64,000 nucleotides of DNA from Nonomuraea sediminis. Its GTDB lineage: Bacteria; Actinomycetota; Actinomycetes; Streptosporangiales; Streptosporangiaceae. Positions 25,182 through 32,609 of the stretch are shown piece after piece. A program made the translations under genes and the position numbers. The notes under the pieces were generated by a model, which searched no databases, was not told the origin of the DNA, and saw nothing but the letters and a program-made list of their open reading frames with translations. Numbering within the stretch: position 1 is the stretch's first letter; each line of letters starts with the position of its first letter. The stretch lies in the NCBI RefSeq assembly GCF_018531495.1, contig NZ_JAHDTI010000005.1:1-64000 (forward strand). The letters run 5' to 3'.

Positions 25182-26059
25182 GGATCGTGCTGGCGCTCGG
25201 CGGCAATGCCCTGCTGCGTCGCGGCGAGCGTGCCGACGCCGCGACGCAGTTGCGCAACGTGGCCGCCGCCGCCGACCAGATCGCCGAGGTCGCCGCGCAG
25301 CACCAGATCCTTCTCGTGCACGGCAACGGCCCGCAGGTGGGACTGCTGGCCGAGGAGAGCGAACGCGACCCGACGCTGGAGCGCGGCTACCCCCTGGACA
25401 CCCTCGTGGCCGAGACCCAGGGCATGATCGGCTACTGGCTGGCGCAGAGCATCGGCCGCCGCCTGCCCGGCACGCCGGTCGCCGCGCTGGTCACGCAGGT
25501 CCGCGTGGATCCCGACCTGGGACCTCCCGTCAAGCCCATCGGCCCCTACTACCCGCCCGTCGAGGCCGAGCGGCTGACGCGCGAGCGCGGCTGGACCTTC
25601 TCCGATGAGCGGTACGGCATGCGGCGCGTCGTCCCCTCCCCGCGGCCGGTCGAGGTCGTCGAACTACCCGTCATCACCAGGCTCATGAGCGACGGCTGCG
25701 TGGTGATAGCAGGTGGCGGTGGCGGAGCCCCCGTCACCGGCGACCTGACAGGAGTGGAAGGGGTCGTGGACAAGGACCTGGTCGCGGCGCTGCTGGCCGA
25801 GCGGGTCCAGGCCGACCTGCTGGCCATACTGACCGACGTGCCCTATGTGTTCAGCGGCTACGGCACGCCCACCCAGCGCCCGATCCTGCGAACGAGCCCC
25901 GGGGAGCTGGCCGCGGGCGACTTCGCGGCCGGCTCGATGCGACCGAAGATCGAGGCGGTGTGCGGGTTCACCCGCAACACCGGACGCACCGCGGTGATAG
26001 GCGCGCTGAGCGAGATGACGACGGTGCTGCGGGGCGACAGCGGAACATGGGTGACCTAG
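25178..26059 (+). CDS. arcC: Carbamate kinase
   Basis: A 293-residue amino-acid-kinase-fold protein, starting at a GTG that overlaps the arcB stop (GTGA). Signatures are RIVLALGGNALLRRGERAD, LVHGNGPQVGLLAEES, VVIAGGGGGAPV, VVDKDLVAALLAE and GSMRPKIEAVCGF. It makes ATP and carbamate from carbamoyl phosphate and ADP, the energy-yielding step of the deiminase pathway, which would support a cell that lacks oxygen. Confidence 0.95.
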   Translation: MRIVLALGGNALLRRGERADAATQLRNVAAAADQIAEVAAQHQILLVHGNGPQVGLLAEESERDPTLERGYPLDTLVAETQGMIGYWLAQSIGRRLPGTPVAALVTQVRVDPDLGPPVKPIGPYYPPVEAERLTRERGWTFSDERYGMRRVVPSPRPVEVVELPVITRLMSDGCVVIAGGGGGAPVTGDLTGVEGVVDKDLVAALLAERVQADLLAILTDVPYVFSGYGTPTQRPILRTSPGELAAGDFAAGSMRPKIEAVCGFTRNTGRTAVIGALSEMTTVLRGDSGTWVT

Positions 26060-26079
26060 GTCGCCCGAGCTGAGAAGCG

Positions 26080-26235
26080 TCAGATCCGGCCCGCCAGGGT
26101 CAGCTCCGGGACGGGTTCGGTGCCCCAGGCGTGCACGATCGTCAACGTCGCGCCGCACCGATCCGCTTCCGAAGCGGCCCACAGCAGGGCCGGTTCGGAA
26201 GCGGCGGTGCCCTCCACTCCCACCAGGATCCTCAT
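26080..26235 (-). pseudogene. Truncated universal stress protein (N-terminal stub)
   Basis: A 51-codon reading frame on the minus strand begins MRILVGVEGTAASEPALLWA and continues ASEADRCGATLTIVHAWG, the first strand-helix-strand of a UspA domain. It then ends after ELTLAGRI with a stop. The nucleotide-binding motif and the rest of the fold are absent. It is convergent with arcC (21-base gap) and divergent from the Rv1733c-like gene. It may be a decayed gene or a translated mini-protein. Confidence 0.6.
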
Positions 26236-26293
26236 GCCTCCACCGTCTTGGACTGTCCGCTGGAGCGGCAGAGGCCTTCGGTACCTGCTTTTG

Positions 26294-26307
26294 GGGACCT
26301 TCGGCCG
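26294..26307. promoter_or_regulatory. DevR-type box
   Basis: GGGACCTTCGGCCG stands 56 bases upstream of the Rv1733c-like membrane gene and 59 bases upstream of the divergent USP stub. The GGGAC half is perfect and the other half is the GGCC variant seen at other sites in the island. Confidence 0.6.
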
Positions 26308-26362
26308 CTGCCTGCCGTCCCCCGTGTGTGGTGACGTGGACTGACAGGGGGGAGGTCGTGCG

Positions 26363-26938
26363 ATGAGATCAATGCTCCGCCTCCGGTACTACCGGCCGGA
26401 TGGCAACCCCCTGCGCCGCACCTCCGATCGGCTGGAGGCCTTGGCGATGGCGATGGCCATCGCGCTGTTCCTGATCAGCATCTGGCCGTCGATCGTCGTA
26501 GGGAGGATGGCCGCCGACGCTCATCGGCGTGTCCCGGCCGGCGAGCACCAAGTGATCGCGACCGTCCTGGCGGACGTGCGCACCCCGCCCATGTACTCCG
26601 AAGAGACGGCGATGCGCGCCACGGCCCCGGCGACATGGACGACCCCGGACGGCAGGCAGCGCACCGGGCAGGTGGTCGTGCCCGCGTTCGCGGTCAAGGG
26701 CGACAGGGTTCGGGTGTGGATCGACGCCACCGGCTCACCCGTCACTCCCCCGCCCAGCCCATCCGAGAGCTGGTTGTACGGCGTCAGCTCGACGCTGCTC
26801 GTGCTGATGGGTACGGCCGCGCTCCTGGGCCTGCTGTTCGCGGGGGTCAGGTGGGGGCTGGACCGGCGGCGGTCCGCTCGGTGGGAGAAGGCCTGGCTGC
26901 TCGAGAACGAGCCCTGGCGGCGAAGGAGATCAGAATGA
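26363..26938 (+). CDS. Rv1733c-like membrane protein
   Basis: A 191-residue protein with two membrane helices (about residues 27-48 and 137-160) and an outer loop of about 85 residues. The pattern NPLRRTSDRLEALAMAMAIA before TM1, EHQVIATVLADV, TWTTPDGRQRTGQVVV and GDRVRVWIDATGSPV matches the layout of M. tuberculosis Rv1733c, a DosR-regulated antigen of unknown function. GGGGGAGG eight bases before ATG 26363 supports the start. Its stop overlaps the start of the following broken USP gene (ATGA). Confidence 0.82.
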   Translation: MRSMLRLRYYRPDGNPLRRTSDRLEALAMAMAIALFLISIWPSIVVGRMAADAHRRVPAGEHQVIATVLADVRTPPMYSEETAMRATAPATWTTPDGRQRTGQVVVPAFAVKGDRVRVWIDATGSPVTPPPSPSESWLYGVSSTLLVLMGTAALLGLLFAGVRWGLDRRRSARWEKAWLLENEPWRRRRSE

Positions 26939-27381
26939 ACGACACCATCTTCGTCGGCACCGACGGCTCACCGGTGGCCACGATCGCCGTCGGCTGGGCG
27001 GCCGTGGCGATACTGTGCGCTGCCGGGGAACGATCCGTGCACGTGGTGGTCGGGTCCCGCGGCCTGGCGCGATCAAGGGCGTCCTGCTCGGGTCCGTGAG
27101 CCTGGGCGTCGCGAGCCACGTGCGCGGGACCGTTCGACCCGGACAGAACTCACCGCGAGGAGCACAATGTGCTGCTCGACAAGCTGGCGGTCGGTCGCGC
27201 AATGCATCCCGATGTGACTGTCATCGACGATCTCACCAGCATCGACGCCGTGACCGCCCTGTCGGAAGCTTCGCGGACCGCGGCCCTGCTCGTGCTCGGC
27301 GGCTCGATGTCACCGGGCTCGGTGGGGCGCGGCGTTCTCCACCACGCCCACTGCCCCATGGCCGTGGTACGCCGCCCCTAA
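26935..27381 (+). pseudogene. Universal stress protein gene broken by deletions and frameshifts
   Basis: The ATG at 26935 has a good ribosome-binding site (GGAG) and opens MNDTIFVGTDGSPVATIAVG. After about 36 residues the frame jumps directly to the Gly-rich motif VVVGSRGLA, showing an internal deletion. A one-base loss near 27070 then shifts the frame: IKGVLLGSVSLGVASHVRG is readable in another frame, and PFDPDRTHREEHNVLLDKLA through HHAHCPMAVVRRP in a third. At least two frameshifts and one deletion separate it from a working tandem USP. Confidence 0.8.
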
Positions 27382-27431
27382 AGGTCGCCTGACAACCCCA
27401 GATAACGGCCGGATCACGTGCCCGTCGCCGG

Positions 27432-27638
27432 CTAGAGCCGCGCGCCGTGCTCAGCGGCGTGGACGACGTGGGCGTCCGGGCCGGGGAAGACGAGGCTCTC
27501 GTGTGCGCTGTCCTCCCAGCGCACCCGGTAGGGCGGGGTGCCGTCGGCGTGGTCCACTCCGACGATGAGCCCCATCCTGCGCGAGTCTCCGCCGCGCCTG
27601 CCCTCGACGATCAGCGTGTCGCCCGGTGCTGCTTTCAT
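27432..27638 (-). CDS. DUF1918 protein (Rv0569-like)
   Basis: A 68-residue small beta-barrel protein. KAAPGDTLIVEGRRGG, RMGLIVGVDHADGTPPYRVRW and VFPGPDAHVV match DUF1918, whose mycobacterial members Rv0569 and Rv2302 are linked to dormancy; Rv0569 is in the DosR regulon. Three ATG codons stand in a row (27644, 27641, 27638). The ribosome-binding site AGGAG directly touches the first, so the third, six bases away, is the likely start. It is the last gene downstream of the PLDc_N and CBS genes on the same strand. Confidence 0.82.
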   Translation of the reverse strand: MKAAPGDTLIVEGRRGGDSRRMGLIVGVDHADGTPPYRVRWEDSAHESLVFPGPDAHVVHAAEHGARL

Positions 27639-27798
27639 CATCATCTCCTATCAGCGGCTCGTCCTGCCCGGGGACCACGGCGTGCCGGCGCGATCGCCGC
27701 CGCGCCGGCTGTCACCACCGCGTCTCTCCAGGTCAGCCCCCCTCTGTCTCACCTCCAAGCTGCGCGCCCGGAGGGTCAGGGGGTAGGGCCGTTGGACC

Positions 27799-28275
27799 TC
27801 AGGTGCCCGTGACCATCGACGGGATGACCGGCTCGATACGGAACATGCCGGTCACGATCTCGCCGTGCTCCTCCCGGGGAGAGGTACGGCCGGCGATCGC
27901 CTCCAGCAGGTCCGTGGTGGTGATCAACCCGACGATCCTGCTGTCCGCCATGACGGGGACGGCGTCGGCCTGGGCGTCGAGCATCGCCGCCGCCACCTTC
28001 GACATCGGATCGGAGGGCTGGACATGCGGGGTACGGCGGCCGGCGACCAGGGACTTGACCTGGTACCGCGACTGCGCGTCCGGACCGCCCTGCCAGGCCG
28101 CCGCCACGTCCTCGCGGGTCAGGACGCCCAGCAGGCGCCCGCGCCGGCTGACCGGCAGGTGGTGCACGCAGGCACGGCGCATCAGCTCCCATGCCATCAG
28201 CACGGACTCCTCGGGTTCGACGACCACCAGCACCCGGCTCATCACCTGCCCGGCGGTCAGGTCCTCGACGCGCAT
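27799..28275 (-). CDS. CBS-domain pair protein
   Basis: A 158-residue protein with two CBS motifs: VMSRVLVVVEPEESVLMAWELM through HHLPVSRRGRLLGVLTREDV, and SDPMSKVAAAMLDAQADAVPVM through RIVGLITTTDLLEAI. Such pairs bind adenine nucleotides; Hrp1 (Rv2626c) is the DosR-regulated mycobacterial example. ATG at 28275 has GGGAGGA nine bases upstream. It overlaps the preceding PLDc_N gene by 19 bases, so the two are co-transcribed. Confidence 0.87.
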   Translation of the reverse strand: MRVEDLTAGQVMSRVLVVVEPEESVLMAWELMRRACVHHLPVSRRGRLLGVLTREDVAAAWQGGPDAQSRYQVKSLVAGRRTPHVQPSDPMSKVAAAMLDAQADAVPVMADSRIVGLITTTDLLEAIAGRTSPREEHGEIVTGMFRIEPVIPSMVTGT

Positions 28276-28505
28276 GATGTCCTCCCTTCGGTGCGGCGGC
28301 CCATCAGCAGGTAGGCGATCGGCCCGACAGGCTGGACGAGCAGGGCGGGCCACCACAGGCTCTTGCGTCCACGGACGGCGTCCCGTGGGCGGAACCACAG
28401 GTCCACCGCCGCGGTCGCGGTGAGCGCCCATTCGATCGACGCCATCACCAGGATGGCGGCTTGCTGGCGCTGCGTGAGATCCCGCCATCGTCGGCGCTGT
28501 CGCAT
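28257..28505 (-). CDS. Small PLDc_N-type membrane protein
   Basis: An 82-residue protein with two hydrophobic helices (AAILVMASIEWALTATAAVDLWF and the PALLVQPVGPIAYLLMGRR segment). The pattern W-x(n)-VQPVGPIAYLLMGRR is that of phospholipase D nuclease N-terminal (PLDc_N) small proteins, whose function is unknown. It is the first gene after the paired DevR boxes at 28567-28601. Confidence 0.75.
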   Translation of the reverse strand: MRQRRRWRDLTQRQQAAILVMASIEWALTATAAVDLWFRPRDAVRGRKSLWWPALLVQPVGPIAYLLMGRRTEGRTSCASRT

Positions 28506-28566
28506 GTCCGGCTCCTTTCCTGCTCCTCAGCGTCTCAGTGTCCGGCCCGGACGGCAGACCCCGGTA

Positions 28567-28601
28567 GGGCCGGAAGTCCATCAGAAAGGGACCTTCGCCT
28601 C
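28567..28601 (-). promoter_or_regulatory. Paired DevR boxes upstream of PLDc_N-CBS
   Basis: GGGCCGGAAGTCCA (28567-28580) and GGGACCTTCGCCTC (28588-28601) are 21 bases apart centre to centre, two helical turns, 62 bases before the PLDc_N start. Confidence 0.7.
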
Positions 28602-28651
28602 CGGTCGAGCCGACCAGGACCGGCGGTCAGGACGGCGGCGGCGAGGGTTCA

Positions 28652-28667
28652 ATACCTCCGGGGGTAT
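28652..28667. promoter_or_regulatory. Third CstR-type operator
   Basis: ATACCTCCGGGGGTAT has the same ends and G/C-tracts as the two operators around cstR. It lies 7 bases past the stop of the rhodanese-DUF2892 gene and 51 bases upstream of the nearer DevR box of the PLDc_N-CBS genes. Confidence 0.6.
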
Positions 28668-28674
28668 GGAGAGG

Positions 28675-29238
28675 TCATGCGGTCTTGCGTAGGCGGGTGA
28701 GGGCTGTCTCGACGTCCACACCGCCGGCGCGGTTGTAGGGCAGCCTGGACAGCAGCAGGCCCATGGCACAGGTGTCGGTGAGCGCCGCGAACGTCAGGCC
28801 CGCGCCGATGATCGCGGCGACGAGCACCGCGGCGGGGACCCAGAGGGTCGCCACGACCGAGGCGAGCACGAGGCTTCCGGCGACGAGCCGGACCTGCCGC
28901 TCCAGCGCCCAGCGTGCCTGTCCGCGATTGACGGGCGCGCCGATGGCGTTCCAGGCGTTCATGCCGCCGTCCAGGACGGCGACGTCGGTGAGCCCGGCCT
29001 CGCTCAGTGCCGCCCGGGCGCGTTCGGCGCGGATGCCGGACTGGCAGATGAGCAGCACGCGGCCGCCCGCGTCGGTGACGATGCGCCGCAGGTGGGTGTT
29101 CACCTGGTCGAGGGGCAGGTTGATGGCGCCGTCGATGTGCGCGGACTCGAACTCGGACGGGGTGCGGACGTCCACGACGAGGACCTCGGGGTTGGCGGCG
29201 ATCAGCGAGCGGGCGGAGGCGGCGTCGATGCGGGACAC
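28675..29238 (-). CDS. Rhodanese fused to DUF2892 membrane domain
   Basis: A 187-residue protein. The N-terminal rhodanese domain has VLVVDVRTPSEFESAHIDGA and the active-site loop ICQSGIRA, whose Cys carries the persulfide. The C-terminal DUF2892 region has two hydrophobic helices ending TDTCAMGLLLSRLPYNR. Such proteins take part in sulfane-sulfur handling at the membrane. It starts 33 bases after the metallo-beta-lactamase gene in the CstR-controlled operon. Confidence 0.88.
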   Translation of the reverse strand: MSRIDAASARSLIAANPEVLVVDVRTPSEFESAHIDGAINLPLDQVNTHLRRIVTDAGGRVLLICQSGIRAERARAALSEAGLTDVAVLDGGMNAWNAIGAPVNRGQARWALERQVRLVAGSLVLASVVATLWVPAAVLVAAIIGAGLTFAALTDTCAMGLLLSRLPYNRAGGVDVETALTRLRKTA

Positions 29239-29271
29239 GAAGGGGTTCTCCAGTTCGTTCTTGCGAAGGGA

Positions 29272-30609
29272 TCAGGCGGCGTCGCGCGTGCGGCGTAGCG
29301 CGGTGACCACCTCGGGGACGCCTGCGCCGGTGAGCGCGATCGGCCGGTAGCCCTCGCGGGCCAGAAGTCCGGCGGCGATGCTCGCGCGGCGGCCTGAGCC
29401 GCACACGACGAGCACGGGACGCTCCGGATCGAGCTCGGCGGGGACACCCTGGGTGACCAGGTCGGGCAGGAAGCGCTCGACGGCGTTCGCCAGCCGGGCC
29501 TGCTCCAGCTCGCTGGGCATGCGCACGTCCAGCAGCTGGGCGTCCGGCTGGGTCAGGCGTTCGACGAAGGCGTCCAGTTCCAGCAGTTCGTACGTCTGGG
29601 TGGCCGTCTCGCCGAGGTCACGGACGACGCCCAGGACGGTGTCGATGCCGATCCGGGCGAGCTGGGTGACGGCCTCGGCGACGTCCTGGCCGGGTTCGGC
29701 GACCAGCGTGATCGGCTCGGCGTAGGGAAGCAGCCAGCCGGTCCAGCTACCGAAGTCGTCGGCCGATTCGATGCCGAGCGAGCCGGGCAGCATGCCGCGC
29801 GCCTGCGCCTGGCGCGGGCGGATGTCGACGATGTGGGTGTCCTCCGGTACGGCGTCGAGTTCGGGCACGCGAACCGGGGGCATCGGCGGCACGCCGAGCG
29901 TGTTGGCGGGGCCCATGTGCCGGTAGAAGGCCGGGACAGGCATGGGAGCGGCCAGGAGCGCGTCGGCGAACGCCTCCGCGTCGCCGATGGCCAGCAGCGG
30001 GTTGTCCGTCAGCTCCGTCCCGATGGTGGAGGTCAGGCGGCCGGCGCCGGTGGCGGTGCAGAAGGAGCCCTCGCCGTGTGTGGGATACAGGGCGACGCCG
30101 GGCGGCAGCGCCGCCAAGCGGCGCAGCGAGAGGTGCTGGAGGCGGGCCAAGGAGCGGGCTCGCCGGAGGCCGAGCAGGTCGGGCCGTCCGGCTGAGGCGA
30201 CCAGCAGGCTGCCGCCGGAGAACAGGGCGACAGGCCGGCCATCGATGAGCACCAGGTAGCTGGTGTGTTCGGGGGTGTGGCCGGGCGTGTGGACGGGCCG
30301 GATGGTCAGCCCTGCGCCGCCTTCGATGTCCTCCAGGTGGAAGGCGGGTGTGTGCCGGTAGGCGGGGGCCGCGGCGGCGGGCAGCACCAGTTCGGCGCCG
30401 GTGCGCAACGCGGCCTGCTCACCGCCGGAGACGTAGTCGTTGTGCAGATGCGTCTCCAGCACGAACCGCAGCTCGACGTCCCCCTCCGCCGCGGCGTCCA
30501 GGAAGCGGCCGATGTCCCGCTGCGGATCGACGAGCACCCCCTGGCCCTCGTGGGTCAGCAGGTAGGTCTGGTCGCCCAGGCCGGGCGTCCGGAACGACGT
30601 GACGTCCAT
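29272..30609 (-). CDS. Persulfide dioxygenase-like metallo-beta-lactamase/rhodanese fusion (CstB-like)
   Basis: A 445-residue protein. The metallo-beta-lactamase domain (1-240) has ETHLHNDYVSGG, HTPGHTPEHTSYL and PTHGEGSFC, the HxHxD metal pattern with the Tyr-containing variant common in CstB-type proteins. Two rhodanese-like domains follow: the first lacks an active-site Cys, the second has VVCGSGRRAS. The expected role is oxidation of persulfides to sulfite or thiosulfate. ATG at 30609 with GGAGGAG upstream is chosen; the longer frame would start inside the operator at 30626-30641. Confidence 0.88.
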   Translation of the reverse strand: MDVTSFRTPGLGDQTYLLTHEGQGVLVDPQRDIGRFLDAAAEGDVELRFVLETHLHNDYVSGGEQAALRTGAELVLPAAAAPAYRHTPAFHLEDIEGGAGLTIRPVHTPGHTPEHTSYLVLIDGRPVALFSGGSLLVASAGRPDLLGLRRARSLARLQHLSLRRLAALPPGVALYPTHGEGSFCTATGAGRLTSTIGTELTDNPLLAIGDAEAFADALLAAPMPVPAFYRHMGPANTLGVPPMPPVRVPELDAVPEDTHIVDIRPRQAQARGMLPGSLGIESADDFGSWTGWLLPYAEPITLVAEPGQDVAEAVTQLARIGIDTVLGVVRDLGETATQTYELLELDAFVERLTQPDAQLLDVRMPSELEQARLANAVERFLPDLVTQGVPAELDPERPVLVVCGSGRRASIAAGLLAREGYRPIALTGAGVPEVVTALRRTRDAA

Positions 30610-30625
30610 CCCACTCCTCCATTCC

Positions 30626-30641
30626 ATACCCCTGGGGGTAT
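30626..30641 (-). promoter_or_regulatory. CstR operator of the persulfide operon
   Basis: ATACCCCTGGGGGTAT is a near-perfect inverted repeat of the CsoR/CstR operator type. It stands 17 bases before the metallo-beta-lactamase/rhodanese start, within the 79-base gap after cstR. Confidence 0.8.
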
Positions 30642-30688
30642 CCGTGAGTCAAAAAGGTGCGGCCACGGTCGCTCCGTGGCCGCTGGTC

Positions 30689-30958
30689 TCAGGCGAGGGC
30701 CAGGAAGAGCTTCTCCAGCTCGGCGACGCTCATGGGTGGCTCGTCGCCCTGCCGCTGCGCGTCCTGGCAGTGCCGCAGACCGGTCGCGACAATCTTGAAC
30801 CCGGCCCGGTCCAGGGCCTTGGAGACGGCGGCGAGCTGCGTGAGGACCTTCGTACAGTCCTCTCCCGCCTCGATCATCGCGATGACCCCGGCCAGCTGGC
30901 CGTGCGCCCGCTTGAGCCGGGTCAGCGCGTCACCCACCATGCCCTCGTTCAGCTCCAT
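30689..30958 (-). CDS. cstR: CsoR-family persulfide sensor (CstR-like)
   Basis: An 89-residue all-helical repressor. Cys35 (EAGEDCTKVLTQLAAV) and Cys64 (GLRHC) are 29 residues apart, as in S. aureus CstR (Cys31 and Cys60). The position that is a copper-binding His in CsoR is Gly60 here, so copper sensing is unlikely and persulfide sensing through a Cys pair is favoured. The neighbours agree: both downstream genes handle sulfane sulfur. Operator-like repeats lie before it and after it, so it should control itself and the operon. Confidence 0.87.
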   Translation of the reverse strand: MELNEGMVGDALTRLKRAHGQLAGVIAMIEAGEDCTKVLTQLAAVSKALDRAGFKIVATGLRHCQDAQRQGDEPPMSVAELEKLFLALA

Positions 30959-30967
30959 GCCCCCAAA

Positions 30968-30983
30968 GTACCCCCAGGGGTAT
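30968..30983 (-). promoter_or_regulatory. CstR autoregulatory operator
   Basis: GTACCCCCAGGGGTAT lies 9 bases before the cstR ATG and mirrors the operator at 30626-30641. Confidence 0.75.
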
Positions 30984-31056
30984 ACGAAAAGCGAATCCGG
31001 GCGGCCAACTCCAGCGGGGTGAGCTCGCTCGTGCAGCCGGCCGTCGAGCCTGTTCA

Positions 31057-31093
31057 GGGACGAAGGACCCCATGCATTAGGGACTTCTGCCTC
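31057..31093 (+). promoter_or_regulatory. Paired DevR boxes upstream of usp-flavodoxin
   Basis: GGGACGAAGGACCC (31057-31070) and GGGACTTCTGCCTC (31080-31093) are 23 bases apart, the nearer one 35 bases from the USP ATG. They lie between divergent cstR and the USP gene. Confidence 0.7.
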
Positions 31094-31128
31094 CAGACCT
31101 CACGGGCGGAAAACCCGACGCTGGAGGT

Positions 31129-31956
31129 ATGAACGAGCAGATCGTGGTGGCCGTGGACGGATCCGAGGCCTCCCAAGCCGCAGTCGACTGGGCGGCGACG
31201 GACGCGCGGCGCAGAGGCCGCACGCTGAAGGTCGTCCATGTGTGCGAGCAGGTGGCGACCGCCGAGACGGAGTACTGCGAGAAAGCGCTGGCCGCGGCGG
31301 TGGACCGGGCTCGCGTGATCCTGCCGGAGTCCGAGATCGCGTCCGCGCTGATGCCCGGGCATCCCGTCGAGACGCTCGTCGCGGAATCCGCGCGGGCCGA
31401 CAGCATCGTGCTGGGCAGCCGCGGCCTCGGCGGGTTCGCCGGGCTGGTCGTCGGATCGGTCAGCCTGCTGGTCGCCGGGCACGCGACGGGACCCGTGGTG
31501 GTCGTGCGCGGCACCGATCCCGTCGAGCACGGCGAGGTGGTGCTCGGCTTCGACGGCTCGCGTCCCGCGCAGGCCGCCGCCGAGTACGCCTTCGAGCAGG
31601 CCCGCGCCCGCGGAGCGCGGCTGCGCGCGGTCTACGCGTGGCAGGCGCCGCCGGCCTCGCCGTACGCCGTGGGCTACGGCGGCTACGTGGCCTCGGTGTT
31701 CAAGACCGAGACCGCGGCGATGCGCGAGGCGCTGACGCCGTGGCGCGAGAAGTACCAGGACATCCAGGTGATCGACGACGAGGTGTGCGACCACCCGGTC
31801 TCGGCGCTGATCAAGGCGTCGCGGACGGCCGACCTCGTCGTGGTCGGCTCGCGCGGGCTGGGCGGCTTCGCCTCGGCGGTGCTCGGCTCGGTCAGCCACG
31901 GGGTTCTGCACCACGTCGAGGGGCCGGTCGCGGTCGTCCGTCCGAGGAAGGGTTGA
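31129..31956 (+). CDS. Tandem-domain universal stress protein
   Basis: A 275-residue two-domain UspA protein, closely similar to the one at 20806-21663. Domain starts are EQIVVAVDGSEASQAA and GEVVLGFDGSRPAQAA; nucleotide motifs are VLGSRGLGGFAGLVVGSVS and VVGSRGLGGFASAVLGSVS. A GGAGG sequence lies only one base before the ATG, which is too close for a normal ribosome-binding site. The flavodoxin gene follows 2 bases after the stop. Confidence 0.92.
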   Translation: MNEQIVVAVDGSEASQAAVDWAATDARRRGRTLKVVHVCEQVATAETEYCEKALAAAVDRARVILPESEIASALMPGHPVETLVAESARADSIVLGSRGLGGFAGLVVGSVSLLVAGHATGPVVVVRGTDPVEHGEVVLGFDGSRPAQAAAEYAFEQARARGARLRAVYAWQAPPASPYAVGYGGYVASVFKTETAAMREALTPWREKYQDIQVIDDEVCDHPVSALIKASRTADLVVVGSRGLGGFASAVLGSVSHGVLHHVEGPVAVVRPRKG

Positions 31957-31958
31957 AC

Positions 31959-32471
31959 ATGCGCGCGCTGGTGATCTACGAGTCGATGTTCGGCAACACC
32001 CGGCGGGTGGCCGAAGCCGTGGCGGAGGGGCTGTCGTCCCATCTGCAAGCCGAAGCCGTCGAGGTGGGACAGGCTCCCGCCGCCGTCGACGGCGACGCCG
32101 GCCTGCTGGTGGTCGGCGGGCCGACCCACGCCTTCTCCATGACCAGGCCCTCCACCAGGGCCTCGGCCGCGCAGCAGGCGACTCAGCCGCTGGTCTCGCC
32201 CGGCATCGGCATCCGCGAGTGGCTGGAGTCGGCATACGTGGGCCCGGTCCAAGCGGTCGCCTTCGACACCCGGGTACGGCACATGCCCGGGTCGGCGGCC
32301 CGCGCCGCCGCCAAGCAGCTGCACCGGCTGGGCGCCGCGATCGCCGGGCCGACGCAGAGCTTCTACGTCACCGGCACGACCGGGCCGCTCATCGACGGCG
32401 AACTCGAACGTGCCCGTTCCTGGGGCGAGCAGCTCGGCGCCACCTTCCGCACCCCTGAGCTCCTGGCCTGA
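31959..32471 (+). CDS. Flavodoxin-family protein
   Basis: A 170-residue protein beginning MRALVIYESMFGNTRRVAEA, the FMN phosphate-binding loop of flavodoxins, followed by LLVVGGPTHAFSMTRPSTRA for the isoalloxazine loop. Sequence after residue 100 (VAFDTRVRHMPGSAARAAAK) matches long-chain actinobacterial flavodoxin-like proteins. It probably carries electrons under hypoxia with an unidentified partner. It forms a two-gene operon with the upstream USP. Confidence 0.87.
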   Translation: MRALVIYESMFGNTRRVAEAVAEGLSSHLQAEAVEVGQAPAAVDGDAGLLVVGGPTHAFSMTRPSTRASAAQQATQPLVSPGIGIREWLESAYVGPVQAVAFDTRVRHMPGSAARAAAKQLHRLGAAIAGPTQSFYVTGTTGPLIDGELERARSWGEQLGATFRTPELLA

Positions 32472-32559
32472 CGTCCTGTACGGCAGCGCCGGAAGGTTCC
32501 GCCGATCGAGGACCGCTGTCCGCCGCCTTCGGCAGTACCAGCGAACGTCCCCCATGCCC

Positions 32560-32573
32560 GGGCCTAAAGTCCC
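32560..32573 (+). promoter_or_regulatory. DevR box upstream of the DUF6544 gene
   Basis: GGGCCTAAAGTCCC is followed 37 bases later by the ATG at 32610. A weaker GTCCC-containing site (CCAGCGAACGTCCC, 32538-32551) is 22 bases upstream, giving the same two-turn pairing as elsewhere. Confidence 0.7.
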
Positions 32574-32609
32574 TAGGTGCGTCCGGGCCCGTGCGCGATC
32601 GTCGAAGTC

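Noticed and set aside
27786..27799. A DevR box (GGGCCGTTGGACCT) for the DUF1918 gene
   Set aside because: Both halves are imperfect and it lies inside the CBS gene's last codons; too weak to list as a feature.
30689..30958. Copper-sensing CsoR assignment
   Set aside because: The copper-ligand His position is Gly60 and the neighbours are persulfide enzymes, so CstR fits better.
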